A DNA stretch of 64,000 nt from Limnohabitans sp. MORI2 (GTDB lineage: Bacteria; Pseudomonadota; Gammaproteobacteria; Burkholderiales; Burkholderiaceae_C): the NCBI RefSeq assembly GCF_027925025.1, contig NZ_AP027058.1:1674001-1738000 (forward strand), in the 5' to 3' direction. Positions 45,363 to 54,545 of this stretch are shown here, one piece after another. Position numbers and translations under genes: made by a program. The stretch's first letter is position 1; the number at the start of each line of letters is the position of its first letter. The notes below the pieces were generated by a model. That model was not told the origin of the DNA, did no database searches, and saw only the letters and a program-made list of their open reading frames with translations.

Positions 45363-45782
45363 ATGAAATACCTACACACCATGGTCCGAGTGACCAACCT
45401 TGACGCCTCGTTGCGTTTTTACAGAGACGCCCTAGGCCTCAGCGTACTTCGCATCAACGAATACCCACAAGGGCGTTTCACCTTGGTTTACTTGGCAGCG
45501 CCCGACGATGAAGAGGCGCAATTAGAGCTGACTTACAACTGGGATCCTGAGGTCTACAGCGGCGGACGCAATTTCGGTCATTTGGCTTACGCGGTCGACA
45601 ACATTTATACGATGTGTGAAAAGTTGCAGAGCCATGGCGTGACCATTCTTCGACCACCACGCGATGGCCGCATGGCCTTTGTCCGTTCGCCAGACAATAT
45701 CTCCATTGAGTTGCTACAAAAAGGTGACGCCTTGGCCCCTCAATCGCCCTGGATCGACATGCCCAATGTGGGCACTTGGTGA
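45363..45782 (+). CDS. gloA: Lactoylglutathione lyase (glyoxalase I)
   Basis: Converts the hemithioacetal of methylglyoxal and glutathione to S-lactoylglutathione. The 139-residue protein has the vicinal oxygen chelate fold with metal ligands in YLHTMVRVTNLDASLRFY (His), LELTYNWD (Glu), GHLAYAVDN (His) and ISIELLQK (Glu). Two His and two Glu is the pattern of nickel-dependent bacterial glyoxalase I. It would remove methylglyoxal arising from excess dihydroxyacetone phosphate, the product of the nearby tetronate operon. Terminator follows. Confidence 0.96.
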   Translation: MKYLHTMVRVTNLDASLRFYRDALGLSVLRINEYPQGRFTLVYLAAPDDEEAQLELTYNWDPEVYSGGRNFGHLAYAVDNIYTMCEKLQSHGVTILRPPRDGRMAFVRSPDNISIELLQKGDALAPQSPWIDMPNVGTW

Positions 45783-45798
45783 GGTCCAAGCGCCCATG

Positions 45799-45829
45799 AA
45801 AAAAGGGCTCCCGATTGGGAACCCTTTTT
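45799..45829. terminator. Terminator of gloA
   Basis: GGG-C-TCCC (45805-45812) pairs with GGGA-A-CCC (45817-45824) around loop GATT, with six As before and five Ts after. It separates gloA from the convergent tRNA-His. Confidence 0.85.
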
Positions 45830-45835
45830 AATTTT

Positions 45836-45912
45836 TGGGGTGGCTGATGGGGCTCGAACCCACGACAACAGGAATCACAATCCTGGACTCTACCAACTGA
45901 GCTACAGCCACC
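45836..45912 (-). tRNA. tRNA-His (anticodon GTG)
   Basis: A full cloverleaf read on the minus strand. The acceptor stem GTGGCTG / CAGCCAC has an extra 5' G paired with the C before CCA, the G-1:C73 pair unique to histidine tRNAs. The D arm is GCTCAGTTGGTAGAGT, the anticodon GTG is at 45878-45876 within a CAGGA/TCCTG stem, and the T arm has GTTCGAG. CCA is encoded. It lies 13 bases downstream of the ppiD start side and shares the strand with ppiD. Confidence 0.97.
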
Positions 45913-45925
45913 GTAGAAGCCAAAA

Positions 45926-47821
45926 TTATAACCTAGCTATTTTGATTTCCGCCTTGAATTTTTCTTTTAATAGCTTGTAGTAAGCCAAACCTTCCGCAGA
46001 GGCCCACCACTGCGCGTATTGGTCACGTTCACGCGCGATGCCTTCAGCGTTAGAGGTGTCACGCGGCAACACTTTTTCAACTTTCACCACGGCATAGCCA
46101 TTGGTACCCAAGTCCACGCCCACCCAAGCTGGCAAGGCTTGCGTGCTGGCACGCAAAGCTGCTTCTACCAATGTGGATGGTTGGGCTTGCTTTGACTCGC
46201 GTGACACCACAATGGATGCGGGCAACTTAGCAGCATCGGGGCTGGCTTTCCATTCGGCTAACTTCGCGACGCCTTCGGCGCGTGCACGCTCAGTGGCTTG
46301 CTTGGCCACCACTTGCTCACGCACACGGGTTTTGACTTCATCCAAAGGCAAAGTACGTGCAGGGCTGTAGTTGGTGATGCGTGCAGCAGCCAACACATTG
46401 GGAGCCAACTCCACCGCCTCGGTGTTGCGCTTTTTCTCAATCGAGTCTTGTGAGAAAACGGCAGCCAAGAGTTTGGGGTTGTTCGCTGCAGTGTTTCCAA
46501 CAACAGGCTCGCGGGCCAAGTTGCTAGCAGTTTGCACTTCTAACTTCAAGCGTTCTGCCGCTGGCTTCAAGCTGTCTGACTGCTCGTACACGATGTTGGT
46601 GAACTGCTCTGCCGCTTCAGCAAATTTGCGCTGCGCCAGTTGAGCGCGCACTTCTTGTTCGAGCTTGGCGCGTTGCGACTCAAAGCTTTTTTGCTCGGGC
46701 TGCTTGATATCCGTCAATCGAATGATGTGAAAGCCAAATTCAGTTTCCACCACACCACTGATCTCGCCCTTTTTCAAAGCAAATGCAGCATCTTCAAAAG
46801 GCTTGACCATGGCGCCACGACCAAAGAAATCAAGATCACCACCTTTGGTGGCGGAGCCTGTGTCTTGCGAGTTTTTACGCGCCAATTCAGCAAATTGATT
46901 GGGCGACTTTTGGACTTCGGTCAACAAAGCTTGCGCTTTGGCACGCGCCGCATCACGCTCTGCAGCAGGTGCGCCTTTATCGGCATTGATCAAAATGTGG
47001 CTGGCACGACGTTCTTCCAACCCTGCCAATCGGGCTGAATTTTGTTCGTAGTACGACTTGAGCTCCGCCTCAGGCACCACGATGTCTTTTTGCACGGCGG
47101 CCAAGTTCAACACCACGTATTCAATGTCGGCACGCTCAGTCGACTGAAACTTATCGGCGTTGGCTTTGTAATACGCCTCCAGCTCTGCGTCTGTTAGGTT
47201 GATTTGGCTCACAAAGTCAGCAGGCGCGAAACGAGCCACTTGCACTTGGCGTTGCTCATAAAACGCATTCAAAGTCACATCAGCCAAAGCCGCTGAACTG
47301 AAGCTCGTCACCCCCACGCCCGACATGACTTGACGAGACGCCAAATCACCGCGTACTTGCGCTTCAAACGATTCGGGTGACATGCCCTGCGTGGCCAACA
47401 GTTGGCGATAGCGTTCCATGTCCAGGGTGCCATCGGCACGACGCAAGGCCGCAATGGTTGGGTTTTGTTGCAACTCGGCGGCTAGGCGTGCATCGCTTGC
47501 CCCCAAGTGGAGTTTGTTGGCAGCCACTTGCAACAAGCGGTCGCGCACCATGCGCTCGAGCGTGCTGTATTTGGCTTCTGGCGTGTCAAACAATTTCACG
47601 TCCACATTGGGCATATTGCTGCGCATGCGCTCGACTTGACTGCGATGTGCAGCATCCCACTCGGCTTGCGTGATGCTATGGCCATCCACCGTAGCCACAG
47701 TGGCACCGCCCTCACGGAAACGGTTGTAGCCCTCTAAGCCAAACAAAACGAAAGACGGGAAGATCAACAGGAACAGCAAAAACTGCATGACCCGTGTGTG
47801 CTTGCGAACAAAATCAAACAT
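45926..47821 (-). CDS. ppiD: Periplasmic peptidyl-prolyl isomerase PpiD
   Basis: An inner-membrane-anchored folding helper of 631 residues. A single transmembrane helix lies at about 12-33 (VMQFLLFLLIFPSFVLFGLE), followed by a SurA-type N-terminal chaperone domain (about 36-260), a parvulin domain (about 265-370; RRASHILINADKG, FAELARKNSQD, GGDLDFFGRGAMV, FGFHIIRLT) and a long C-terminal part. Works at the periplasmic exit of SecYEG. It sits between tRNA-Val and tRNA-His, downstream of hup on the same strand, as in many Burkholderiales. Confidence 0.95.
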   Translation of the reverse strand: MFDFVRKHTRVMQFLLFLLIFPSFVLFGLEGYNRFREGGATVATVDGHSITQAEWDAAHRSQVERMRSNMPNVDVKLFDTPEAKYSTLERMVRDRLLQVAANKLHLGASDARLAAELQQNPTIAALRRADGTLDMERYRQLLATQGMSPESFEAQVRGDLASRQVMSGVGVTSFSSAALADVTLNAFYEQRQVQVARFAPADFVSQINLTDAELEAYYKANADKFQSTERADIEYVVLNLAAVQKDIVVPEAELKSYYEQNSARLAGLEERRASHILINADKGAPAAERDAARAKAQALLTEVQKSPNQFAELARKNSQDTGSATKGGDLDFFGRGAMVKPFEDAAFALKKGEISGVVETEFGFHIIRLTDIKQPEQKSFESQRAKLEQEVRAQLAQRKFAEAAEQFTNIVYEQSDSLKPAAERLKLEVQTASNLAREPVVGNTAANNPKLLAAVFSQDSIEKKRNTEAVELAPNVLAAARITNYSPARTLPLDEVKTRVREQVVAKQATERARAEGVAKLAEWKASPDAAKLPASIVVSRESKQAQPSTLVEAALRASTQALPAWVGVDLGTNGYAVVKVEKVLPRDTSNAEGIARERDQYAQWWASAEGLAYYKLLKEKFKAEIKIARL

Positions 47822-47854
47822 GTGATGGACTCATCGTGAAATCGGAGAAGCCAA

Positions 47855-47886
47855 GAAAAAAGGCGAACCATTGAGTTCGCCTTTTT
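47855..47886. terminator. Terminator between tRNA-Val and ppiD
   Basis: GGCGAAC (47862-47868) pairs with GTTCGCC (47875-47881) with a six-base loop, flanked by seven As and five Ts. On the minus strand it ends the hup / tRNA-Val transcript before ppiD. Confidence 0.88.
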
Positions 47887-47892
47887 AATGGG

Positions 47893-47968
47893 TGGTGGGT
47901 GCTGACGGGGTCGAACCGCCGACCTACTGCGTGTAAGGCAGCCGCTCTGCCAACTGAGCTAAGCACCC
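47893..47968 (-). tRNA. tRNA-Val (anticodon TAC)
   Basis: Minus-strand cloverleaf of 76 bases with an encoded CCA end. The acceptor stem is GGGTGCT / AGCACCC with discriminator A, the D arm GCTCAGTTGGCAGAGC, the anticodon TAC (47935-47933) in loop CTTACAC, and the T arm GCGGTTCGACCCCGT. It lies 15 bases downstream of hup. Confidence 0.97.
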
Positions 47969-47983
47969 AACCGAAACCGCAAA

Positions 47984-48256
47984 TTAGTTCAAGGCGTCTT
48001 TCAAACCCTTGCCTGGACGGAACTTAGGCACCTTGGCTGCCTTGATCTTGATCGCTGCGCCAGTGCGTGGGTTACGGCCAGTGCGAGCGGCACGCTTGCC
48101 GACTGCAAAAGTACCGAAACCAACCAAAGAAACTGTGCCGCCTTTTTTCAAGGTGGTCTTCACAGCACCGATGGTGGACTCGAGTGCACGAGTAGCCGCT
48201 GCTTTAGAAATATCAGCGTGCTTGGCGATGTATTCAATCAGTTCAGTCTTATTCAC
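47984..48256 (-). CDS. hupB: DNA-binding protein HU
   Basis: Nucleoid protein of 90 residues that bends and compacts [44 protein letters not shown] (the DNA-clasping arm with the conserved Arg-Asn-Pro) and the final [15 protein letters not shown] are diagnostic. It is probably co-transcribed with tRNA-Val. The region upstream (48257-48430) holds the inverted repeat CTAGT-TT-ACTAG at 48301-48312 and otherwise no gene. Confidence 0.97.
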   Translation of the reverse strand: MNKTELIEYIAKHADISKAAATRALESTIGAVKTTLKKGGTVSLVGFGTFAVGKRAARTGRNPRTGAAIKIKAAKVPKFRPGKGLKDALN

Positions 48257-48430
48257 AAAAATCCCCTCTCAATGAGATGTGATGTTGGTCAATGGGTGTA
48301 CTAGTTTACTAGCACGACGTGATTTCACGCTACCGTGGATGTTGACATCTCGATGCAATGTGCCTCTTCAAAGAGAAACTGTACACAACACGGCATGGAA
48401 TCGAATTCTAGTCGTTTTTGGGACTGAAAA

Positions 48431-49516
48431 TCACAAAGCTTCAGCAATCGCACGCCCGAGATCAGAAGTATTCGCGTTACCCCCAATGTCTGGTGTCTTA
48501 GGTGCACCACTCTTAGGTTCTAGTACTTTCTCGATCGCAGCCATCACTGCGTCATGCGCCTCTTTGTGGCCCAAAAATTCCAGCATCATCGCGCCGCACC
48601 AAATTTGACCAATCGGATTGGCAATGCCTTTGCCTGCAATATCTGGCGCAGAACCATGCACGGGCTCAAAGAGCGAAGGAAACTTGCGATCAGGATTCAA
48701 GTTGGCGCTAGGCGCAATGCCGATCGTGCCCGTACAGGCTGGACCTAAATCACTCAAGATATCGCCGAATAAATTGCTAGCCACCACCACATCAAAGAAG
48801 TCGGGGCGCTGCACAAAGTGCGCGGTCAAGATGTCGATGTGGAACTTGTCCACATTGATGTCTGGGTAGTGCTTGGCCATCTCCGCCACGCGCTCATCCC
48901 AATAAGGCATGGTGATGGCAATGCCGTTGGATTTGGTGGCGCTGGTCAGGTGCTTGTTGGGACGGGTTTGAGCCAACTCAAACGCAAACTTCAACACACG
49001 GTCCACACCGATGCGTGACATCACCGTTTCTTGCATCACGATCTCGCGCTCGGTACCAGGGTACATGCGCCCACCAATGCTGGAATATTCACCCTCGGTG
49101 TTCTCGCGCACGATGTACATATCAATCTCACCCGGCTGGCGTGGCGAGCCATCACGGCGCACCACGGGCGCGATGATGCCGGGCATCAAGCGCGCAGGTC
49201 GCAAATTGATGTACTGGTCAAACTCACGGCGAAACATGAGCAAAGAACCCCACAACGAAATATGGTCTGGAATTTTGTCGGGCCAGCCCACTGCACCAAA
49301 GTACAAAGCATCGTGACCGCCGATTTGGTCTTTCCAATCGTCGGGCAACATCTTGCCGTGTTTCTCGTAATAGTCCCAGCTTGAAAAATCAAAGTGGTCG
49401 AACTTCAGGTCAATGCCAAACTTGCGTGCCGCCGCGTCCATGACGCGAATGCCTTCAGGCATTACTTCTTTACCAATGCCATCCCCTGCAATCACTGCAA
49501 TGCGTTTTTGACTCAT
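48431..49516 (-). CDS. Tartrate/D-malate dehydrogenase (isopropylmalate dehydrogenase family)
   Basis: NAD-dependent oxidative decarboxylase of 361 residues in the isocitrate/isopropylmalate dehydrogenase family. RRDGSPRQPGEIDMYIVRENTEGEYSSIGG (near 115-145), the SNLFGDILSDLGP metal-binding Asp region and EPVHGSAPDIAGKGIANPIG are all present. The WGSLLMFRREFDQYINLRP segment is characteristic of the tartrate dehydrogenase/D-malate dehydrogenase (TtuC/DmlA) branch. Which of D-malate, tartrate or a related acid is used cannot be read from sequence. The permease downstream (17 bases on) may be in the same operon. Confidence 0.9.
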   Translation of the reverse strand: MSQKRIAVIAGDGIGKEVMPEGIRVMDAAARKFGIDLKFDHFDFSSWDYYEKHGKMLPDDWKDQIGGHDALYFGAVGWPDKIPDHISLWGSLLMFRREFDQYINLRPARLMPGIIAPVVRRDGSPRQPGEIDMYIVRENTEGEYSSIGGRMYPGTEREIVMQETVMSRIGVDRVLKFAFELAQTRPNKHLTSATKSNGIAITMPYWDERVAEMAKHYPDINVDKFHIDILTAHFVQRPDFFDVVVASNLFGDILSDLGPACTGTIGIAPSANLNPDRKFPSLFEPVHGSAPDIAGKGIANPIGQIWCGAMMLEFLGHKEAHDAVMAAIEKVLEPKSGAPKTPDIGGNANTSDLGRAIAEAL

Positions 49517-49532
49517 CGTTCACCTTTAAAAA

Positions 49533-50420
49533 TCAAGCGGCAATTTTAGGAGGCCGCACCACCAGGCTCACGCCCAAAGCGGTCAGCGCCATGCCCGTGA
49601 GTGTCACCCAGGTGATTGGTTCACCAAACAACACCCATGCAATCAAGGCGGTGGTTGGCGGCACCAAATACATCAAGCTCGTCACACTGGTGGCCGCACC
49701 ACGTTGAATCAACATATACAGCAACGAGCTCGCTCCCACAGTCAGGCCCACCACGGCCCAGGCCATGGCCCCCATCATTTCGGGGTTCCACAAGGCAGGC
49801 TCTGCCTCGCTCAGTGCAATCGGCAAGGTAAACACATAAGCCGCCAACAGCTGCACCGTGTTGGCTGTGCGCACATCACACGGTTTGACAAAATGTTTTT
49901 GATACAAGGTGCCCGTGGTGATGGCGCACAAGGCCATGACGATCATGGTCAAGCTCCAGGGCGTTACCTCCACCCCGCTTTGCAGCTTAGGCCACACCAC
50001 CAAACTCAACCCCAGCAAGCCCAACACCAAGCCTTGCCATTGACGCCGCGTGATGTGCCCACCGCGTGACGACAACCACATGGCCGTGATGACGGGCTGC
50101 AAGCCGACGATGAGCGCAGTCAGCCCAGCGCCCATGCCGGCTTTGACTGCCGCCCATACACCGCCCAAGTACAAGGCGTGCATCAAGATGCCCGTCACAC
50201 TCAGGTGCAACCACTGCGCCCTTCCCTTGGGCCAAGGCACACGCGCCCACACGATCCAAGGCACAAAACACGCAATGGAAAAAATGTAACGCCACAACAA
50301 AAAAGTAAACGGTGGCGAGTTGGGCATGCCGTAGCGCGCCACGATAAAGCCCGTGCTCCAAATGAGCACAAACACCGCAGGCATGAGCTGCAAGCCCGTG
50401 CGATCGTTAGATTCGCTCAT
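49533..50420 (-). CDS. EamA/DMT-family permease
   Basis: An inner-membrane protein of 295 residues with ten hydrophobic segments in two EamA repeats (about 12-140 and 155-288). The ending LFGEPITWVTLTGMALTALGVSLVV is typical of the second repeat. It is probably a metabolite exporter; substrate unknown. Its ATG overlaps the pgsA stop by one base (TAATG), tying it to pgsA and dnaE upstream. Confidence 0.88.
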   Translation of the reverse strand: MSESNDRTGLQLMPAVFVLIWSTGFIVARYGMPNSPPFTFLLWRYIFSIACFVPWIVWARVPWPKGRAQWLHLSVTGILMHALYLGGVWAAVKAGMGAGLTALIVGLQPVITAMWLSSRGGHITRRQWQGLVLGLLGLSLVVWPKLQSGVEVTPWSLTMIVMALCAITTGTLYQKHFVKPCDVRTANTVQLLAAYVFTLPIALSEAEPALWNPEMMGAMAWAVVGLTVGASSLLYMLIQRGAATSVTSLMYLVPPTTALIAWVLFGEPITWVTLTGMALTALGVSLVVRPPKIAA

Positions 50421-50983
50421 TACTTGGCGTGATCCAAGATATCAGGCCAAGCTTTTTGCAAGTAGTAGACCATCGACCAAACGGTGAGCACGCCAGCCAC
50501 CCAAATCAGTACCGTGCCCCATAAGGCGGTATCAATCACACCAAACAAAGTTCCGTCGTACAGCAAGAAGGGAATCGCCACCATTTGCACTGTCGTTTTG
50601 AGTTTGCCCAACACATGCACTGCCACGCTGCGTGAAGCACCGATTTGCGCCATCCACTCACGTAAGGCAGAAATCGCGATTTCTCGGCCGATGATGATGA
50701 GCGCCACCAACACATCGGCGCGGTCTAAGTGCACCAACACCAACAGGCTGGCACAGACCAAAAACTTATCTGCAACGGGGTCGAGGAACGCGCCAAAAGC
50801 AGAAGACTGGTTGAGCTTGCGCGCCAAGTAGCCATCCAACCAGTCGGTCAACGCAAACACCACAAACATCACGGTGGCCCACAGGTTGCGCTCCGCTGTT
50901 TCGATGGGCAAATAAAACAACCCCACGATGAGCGGAATGGCCGCAATACGAGCCAGCGTCATGAGCGTAGGGATGGTCCACAT
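50420..50983 (-). CDS. pgsA: CDP-diacylglycerol-glycerol-3-phosphate 3-phosphatidyltransferase
   Basis: Inner-membrane enzyme of 187 residues that makes phosphatidylglycerol phosphate, the committed step to phosphatidylglycerol and cardiolipin. The CDP-alcohol phosphatidyltransferase motif is complete: DWLDGYLARKLNQSSAFGAF followed by LDPVADK (about 43-69). Four to five hydrophobic segments are visible. The ATG at 50983 is five bases after the dnaE stop; the longer upstream reading overlaps dnaE and is not conserved-looking. Confidence 0.95.
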   Translation of the reverse strand: MWTIPTLMTLARIAAIPLIVGLFYLPIETAERNLWATVMFVVFALTDWLDGYLARKLNQSSAFGAFLDPVADKFLVCASLLVLVHLDRADVLVALIIIGREIAISALREWMAQIGASRSVAVHVLGKLKTTVQMVAIPFLLYDGTLFGVIDTALWGTVLIWVAGVLTVWSMVYYLQKAWPDILDHAK

Positions 50984-50988
50984 AAGGG

Positions 50989-53900
50989 TTACTCGTAAAT
51001 GATCTGTGATTGTCCGTCGTGCGCTTGTGCCATCCAACTGGCCAAGGCCGCATCGCTGGGGAAGAATTTGGCGTTATCGCCCAACTGTACGTCAGCCGTA
51101 GCACCGTCGCGCAAGAGCTTCAATCGAACCCCCATGCCACGCACCAGTTCTCCCTGCTCCGACTGTTCCACTTTGGCGGGGTGCTCACGCAAGATACGGG
51201 CGATGTCCGGCGATGTGCCATTGACGGTGACGCTGAGGTATTTGCCAAAGCGGCAACGCGCCTGCTCCAAGCTCCACACCTGTTGGATGGACAAACGCAA
51301 GCCGCCCGAAAAACGGTCGGGCTGCGCTTTGCCCATGATGATGACCATCTCGTCATCTTTCAGGGTGTTGCGGTAGGTGTTGATGGTGGCCTCGTCGGCC
51401 GTGGCTTCGATCACCGCAGATTTGTCGTCGAGCTTGAAGATGGCGAGCTTGCCACGCTGCCCGTTGATCACACGCATATCGCTCACGATGCCCGCCAGCA
51501 ACTGCGGTTCACGTGAATCCATCAGATCTTCAATGCGCGTGCGCGCAAAGCGGCGCACTTCGCGCTCCACCTCATCAAACAAATGACCGGACAGGTAAAA
51601 GCCCAGTGCCACCTTCTCGTGCGTGAGGCGCTCTTTCACGCCCCAGGGCAGCATCTCGACATACTCAGGCTCTTGCGTACTGGAACCGTGGGCGTCTTCG
51701 CCCATCATGTCAAACAAGCCACCTTGGTTGGCGTTGGCTTCACTCGCAGCAGCAAAGTCAAACGCACGCTCCACACTGGCCAGCAGTTCGGCGCGGTTGA
51801 GGTGCAAGTTGTCAAACGCACCCGCTTTGATGAGGGCTTCCACCGTGCGTTTGTTCATGCGCGTGCGGTCCACACGGCGGCAGAAATCAAACAAGCTGGT
51901 GAAGGGACCGCCCTCTTCGCGTGCGGCCATGATGGCTTCAATCGCTTGCTGGCCTGAGCCTTTGATGGCGCCCAAGCCGTAGCGAATCACTTTGTCCGAG
52001 ATGGGCTCAAAACGGTAGCGGCCACGGTTGACGTCGGGCGACTCAAACGTGAGCCCCATTTTTTGCGCGTCTTCAAACAACACCTTGAGCTTGTCGGTGT
52101 TGTCCATTTCCACGGTCATGTTGGCGCAGAAAAACTCTGCGGTGTAGTGCACCTTGAGCCAACCCGTGTGATACGCGAGCAAAGAATAAGCCGCCGCGTG
52201 CGACTTGTTAAAGCCGTAGCCCGCGAACTTCTCCATCAAGTCAAAGATCTCGTCCGCTTTGTCTTGGTTGATGTTGTTTTTGGCTGCACCTGCACGGAAA
52301 ATTTCGCGGTGTTCCGCCATCTCTTCGGGCTTTTTCTTACCCATGGCGCGGCGCAACATGTCAGCGCCACCGAGTGAGTAGCCGCCCAAAATCTGCGCGG
52401 TCTGCATCACCTGCTCTTGGTACACCATGATGCCGTAGGTCTCCGACAGCATCTGCGCCACCATGGGGTGCGGGTACTCAATCTCTTCGCGGCCGTGCTT
52501 ACGCGCGACAAAGCTCGGAATCAGGTCCATTGGGCCTGGGCGATACAAAGCGTTGAGCGCAATCAAGTCTTCCAAGCGCGTGGGACGCGCGTCGCGCAAC
52601 ATGCCTTGCATGCCGCGACTTTCAAACTGGAACACAGCTTCGGTTTTGCCGTCTTGGAACAAGCGATAGGTCGGCCCATCGTCCAGCGGAATGTTTTCAA
52701 AGGCAAAGTTCTCTTGGCCCTTGTGACGCGCCATGATGAACTCGCGCGCAATCTCCAAAATGGTCAGCGTGGCCAAGCCCAAAAAGTCGAACTTCACCAA
52801 GCCCGCGGCTTCGACGTCGTCTTTGTCAAACTGGCTCACCGCCGATTCGCTGCCGGGCTGTTGGTACAGCGGGCAGAAGTCGGTCAGCTTGCCCGGCGCA
52901 ATCAACACGCCACCGGCGTGCATGCCCACGTTGCGCGTCATGCCTTCGAGCTTTTGCGCCAGCTCCAACAGGGTTTTGACTTCGTCTTCTTTGGCCAAAC
53001 GCTCAGCCAAGATGGGCTCGACCTCAATCGCACCGGCGATGGTGATGTGCTGGCCTGGCTTGTTGGGAATCAAGCCACTGATGCCCTTGCAGAAAGTGTA
53101 GCTCATATCGAGCACACGGCCCACGTCGCCAATCGCAGCGCGCGCGGCCATGGTGCCGAAGGTCGCAATTTGCGACACGGCTTCACGGCCGTATTTGTCT
53201 TTCACGTAGTCAATCACGCGGTCGCGGTTGGTTTGGCAAAAGTCAATGTCAAAGTCGGGCATCGACACCCGCTCGGGGTTCAAGAAACGCTCGAACAGCA
53301 AGTTGTATTGCAGCGGGTCAAGGTCGGTGATCTTGAGCGCATACGCCACCAACGAGCCCGCACCCGAACCACGGCCAGGTCCTACTGGGCAGCCATTGTT
53401 TTTGGCCCACTGAATGAAATCACCCACGATCAAGAAGTAGCCGGGAAAACCCATGTTCAAAATCGTGGTCAGCTCAAACTCCAAACGCTCCACATAGCGT
53501 GGGCGTTCGGCATCGCGTTTGGTCGCGTCTGGGTACAAATGCACCAAGCGTTCTTCCAAACCTTCGTGCGACACGTGGCGGAAATAGTCTTCCACCGACA
53601 TGACCACGCCATTCACAGGCGGAATGGGAAAGTTAGGCAACTGCGGCTTGCCCAACACCAGCGTGAGGTTGCAACGCTTGGCAATCTCCACCGTATTGGC
53701 AATGGCACTGGGCACATCGGCAAACAGCTCGCACATTTGTGCGGACGATTTGAAATACTGCTCGCGGGTGAACTTGCGCACACGGCGTTGGTTGCCCAAG
53801 ATTTCGCCTTCGGCAATGCACACCCGCGCTTCGTGCGCTTCGTAGTCGTCTGGCGCAGTGAACTGCACGGGGTGCGTGGCCACCACGGGCAGCTTCAAGC

Positions 53901-54462
53901 GTGCGGCGAGTTGAACCGCTGCGCTCACATGCGTCTCGTCGTCGGCGCGGCCTGCACGCTGCAGCTCAATGTAAAAACGATGCGGGAAGATGCCCGCCAT
54001 CTGCAAAGCTACCTCACCCGCACGCGTGGTGTCACCCTGCACCAAGGCTTGGCCTACCGCACCGGCTTGTGCGCCCGACAAAGCAATGAGGCCTTGCGAC
54101 AACTCTTGCAGCCATTCGAGCTTGATGACGGCCACGGCCTTATGCACGTTTTGCGTCCAGCCACGGCTGAGCAATTCGCACAAATTCAAATAGCCCTGAT
54201 GGGTTTGCACCAAGAGCACCATGCGCGACGTCTGCGCCGCATCTTGGGTCAGGCTTTCTAAATAAATCTCAGCGCCCAACACGGGTTTGACGCCTTTGCC
54301 CCGCGCTTCTTTGTAAAACTTGATGCCACCAAACAGGTTGTTGATGTCGGTGATGGCCAGCGCGGGCTGTTGGTCGGCTGCGGCTGCTTTCACCACTTCG
54401 TCGATGCGGTTGGTCCCGTCAACGACAGAAAATTCAGAGTGAAGGCGCAGGTGAACAAACAT
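50989..54462 (-). CDS. dnaE: DNA polymerase III alpha subunit
   Basis: Replicative DNA polymerase of 1157 residues, normal for type-1 DnaE. The PHP domain opens the protein (HLRLHSEFSVVDG, residues 4-16). The polymerase core contains GPGRGSGAGSLVAYAL (near 362-377) and the catalytic Asp pair in PDFDIDFCQTNRDRVIDYV (near 405-423), with GVLIAPGKLTDFCPLYQQPG further on. The tau/beta-binding C-terminal part with the OB fold (near 985-1060) follows. It leads the unit dnaE-pgsA-EamA permease. Confidence 0.98.
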   Translation of the reverse strand: MFVHLRLHSEFSVVDGTNRIDEVVKAAAADQQPALAITDINNLFGGIKFYKEARGKGVKPVLGAEIYLESLTQDAAQTSRMVLLVQTHQGYLNLCELLSRGWTQNVHKAVAVIKLEWLQELSQGLIALSGAQAGAVGQALVQGDTTRAGEVALQMAGIFPHRFYIELQRAGRADDETHVSAAVQLAARLKLPVVATHPVQFTAPDDYEAHEARVCIAEGEILGNQRRVRKFTREQYFKSSAQMCELFADVPSAIANTVEIAKRCNLTLVLGKPQLPNFPIPPVNGVVMSVEDYFRHVSHEGLEERLVHLYPDATKRDAERPRYVERLEFELTTILNMGFPGYFLIVGDFIQWAKNNGCPVGPGRGSGAGSLVAYALKITDLDPLQYNLLFERFLNPERVSMPDFDIDFCQTNRDRVIDYVKDKYGREAVSQIATFGTMAARAAIGDVGRVLDMSYTFCKGISGLIPNKPGQHITIAGAIEVEPILAERLAKEDEVKTLLELAQKLEGMTRNVGMHAGGVLIAPGKLTDFCPLYQQPGSESAVSQFDKDDVEAAGLVKFDFLGLATLTILEIAREFIMARHKGQENFAFENIPLDDGPTYRLFQDGKTEAVFQFESRGMQGMLRDARPTRLEDLIALNALYRPGPMDLIPSFVARKHGREEIEYPHPMVAQMLSETYGIMVYQEQVMQTAQILGGYSLGGADMLRRAMGKKKPEEMAEHREIFRAGAAKNNINQDKADEIFDLMEKFAGYGFNKSHAAAYSLLAYHTGWLKVHYTAEFFCANMTVEMDNTDKLKVLFEDAQKMGLTFESPDVNRGRYRFEPISDKVIRYGLGAIKGSGQQAIEAIMAAREEGGPFTSLFDFCRRVDRTRMNKRTVEALIKAGAFDNLHLNRAELLASVERAFDFAAASEANANQGGLFDMMGEDAHGSSTQEPEYVEMLPWGVKERLTHEKVALGFYLSGHLFDEVEREVRRFARTRIEDLMDSREPQLLAGIVSDMRVINGQRGKLAIFKLDDKSAVIEATADEATINTYRNTLKDDEMVIIMGKAQPDRFSGGLRLSIQQVWSLEQARCRFGKYLSVTVNGTSPDIARILREHPAKVEQSEQGELVRGMGVRLKLLRDGATADVQLGDNAKFFPSDAALASWMAQAHDGQSQIIYE

Positions 54463-54545
54463 GCGTCAGATTGTAGAGATTGCCGCCAACCACTTCATGG
54501 CTTGAAGACACCAAAAAGAGTGCATTTAGCGCCAATTAGCGCTGG

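Noticed and set aside
52417..54261. A 614-codon open frame opposite dnaE
   Set aside because: Same reason: a shadow of dnaE codon usage with no domain or start signal.
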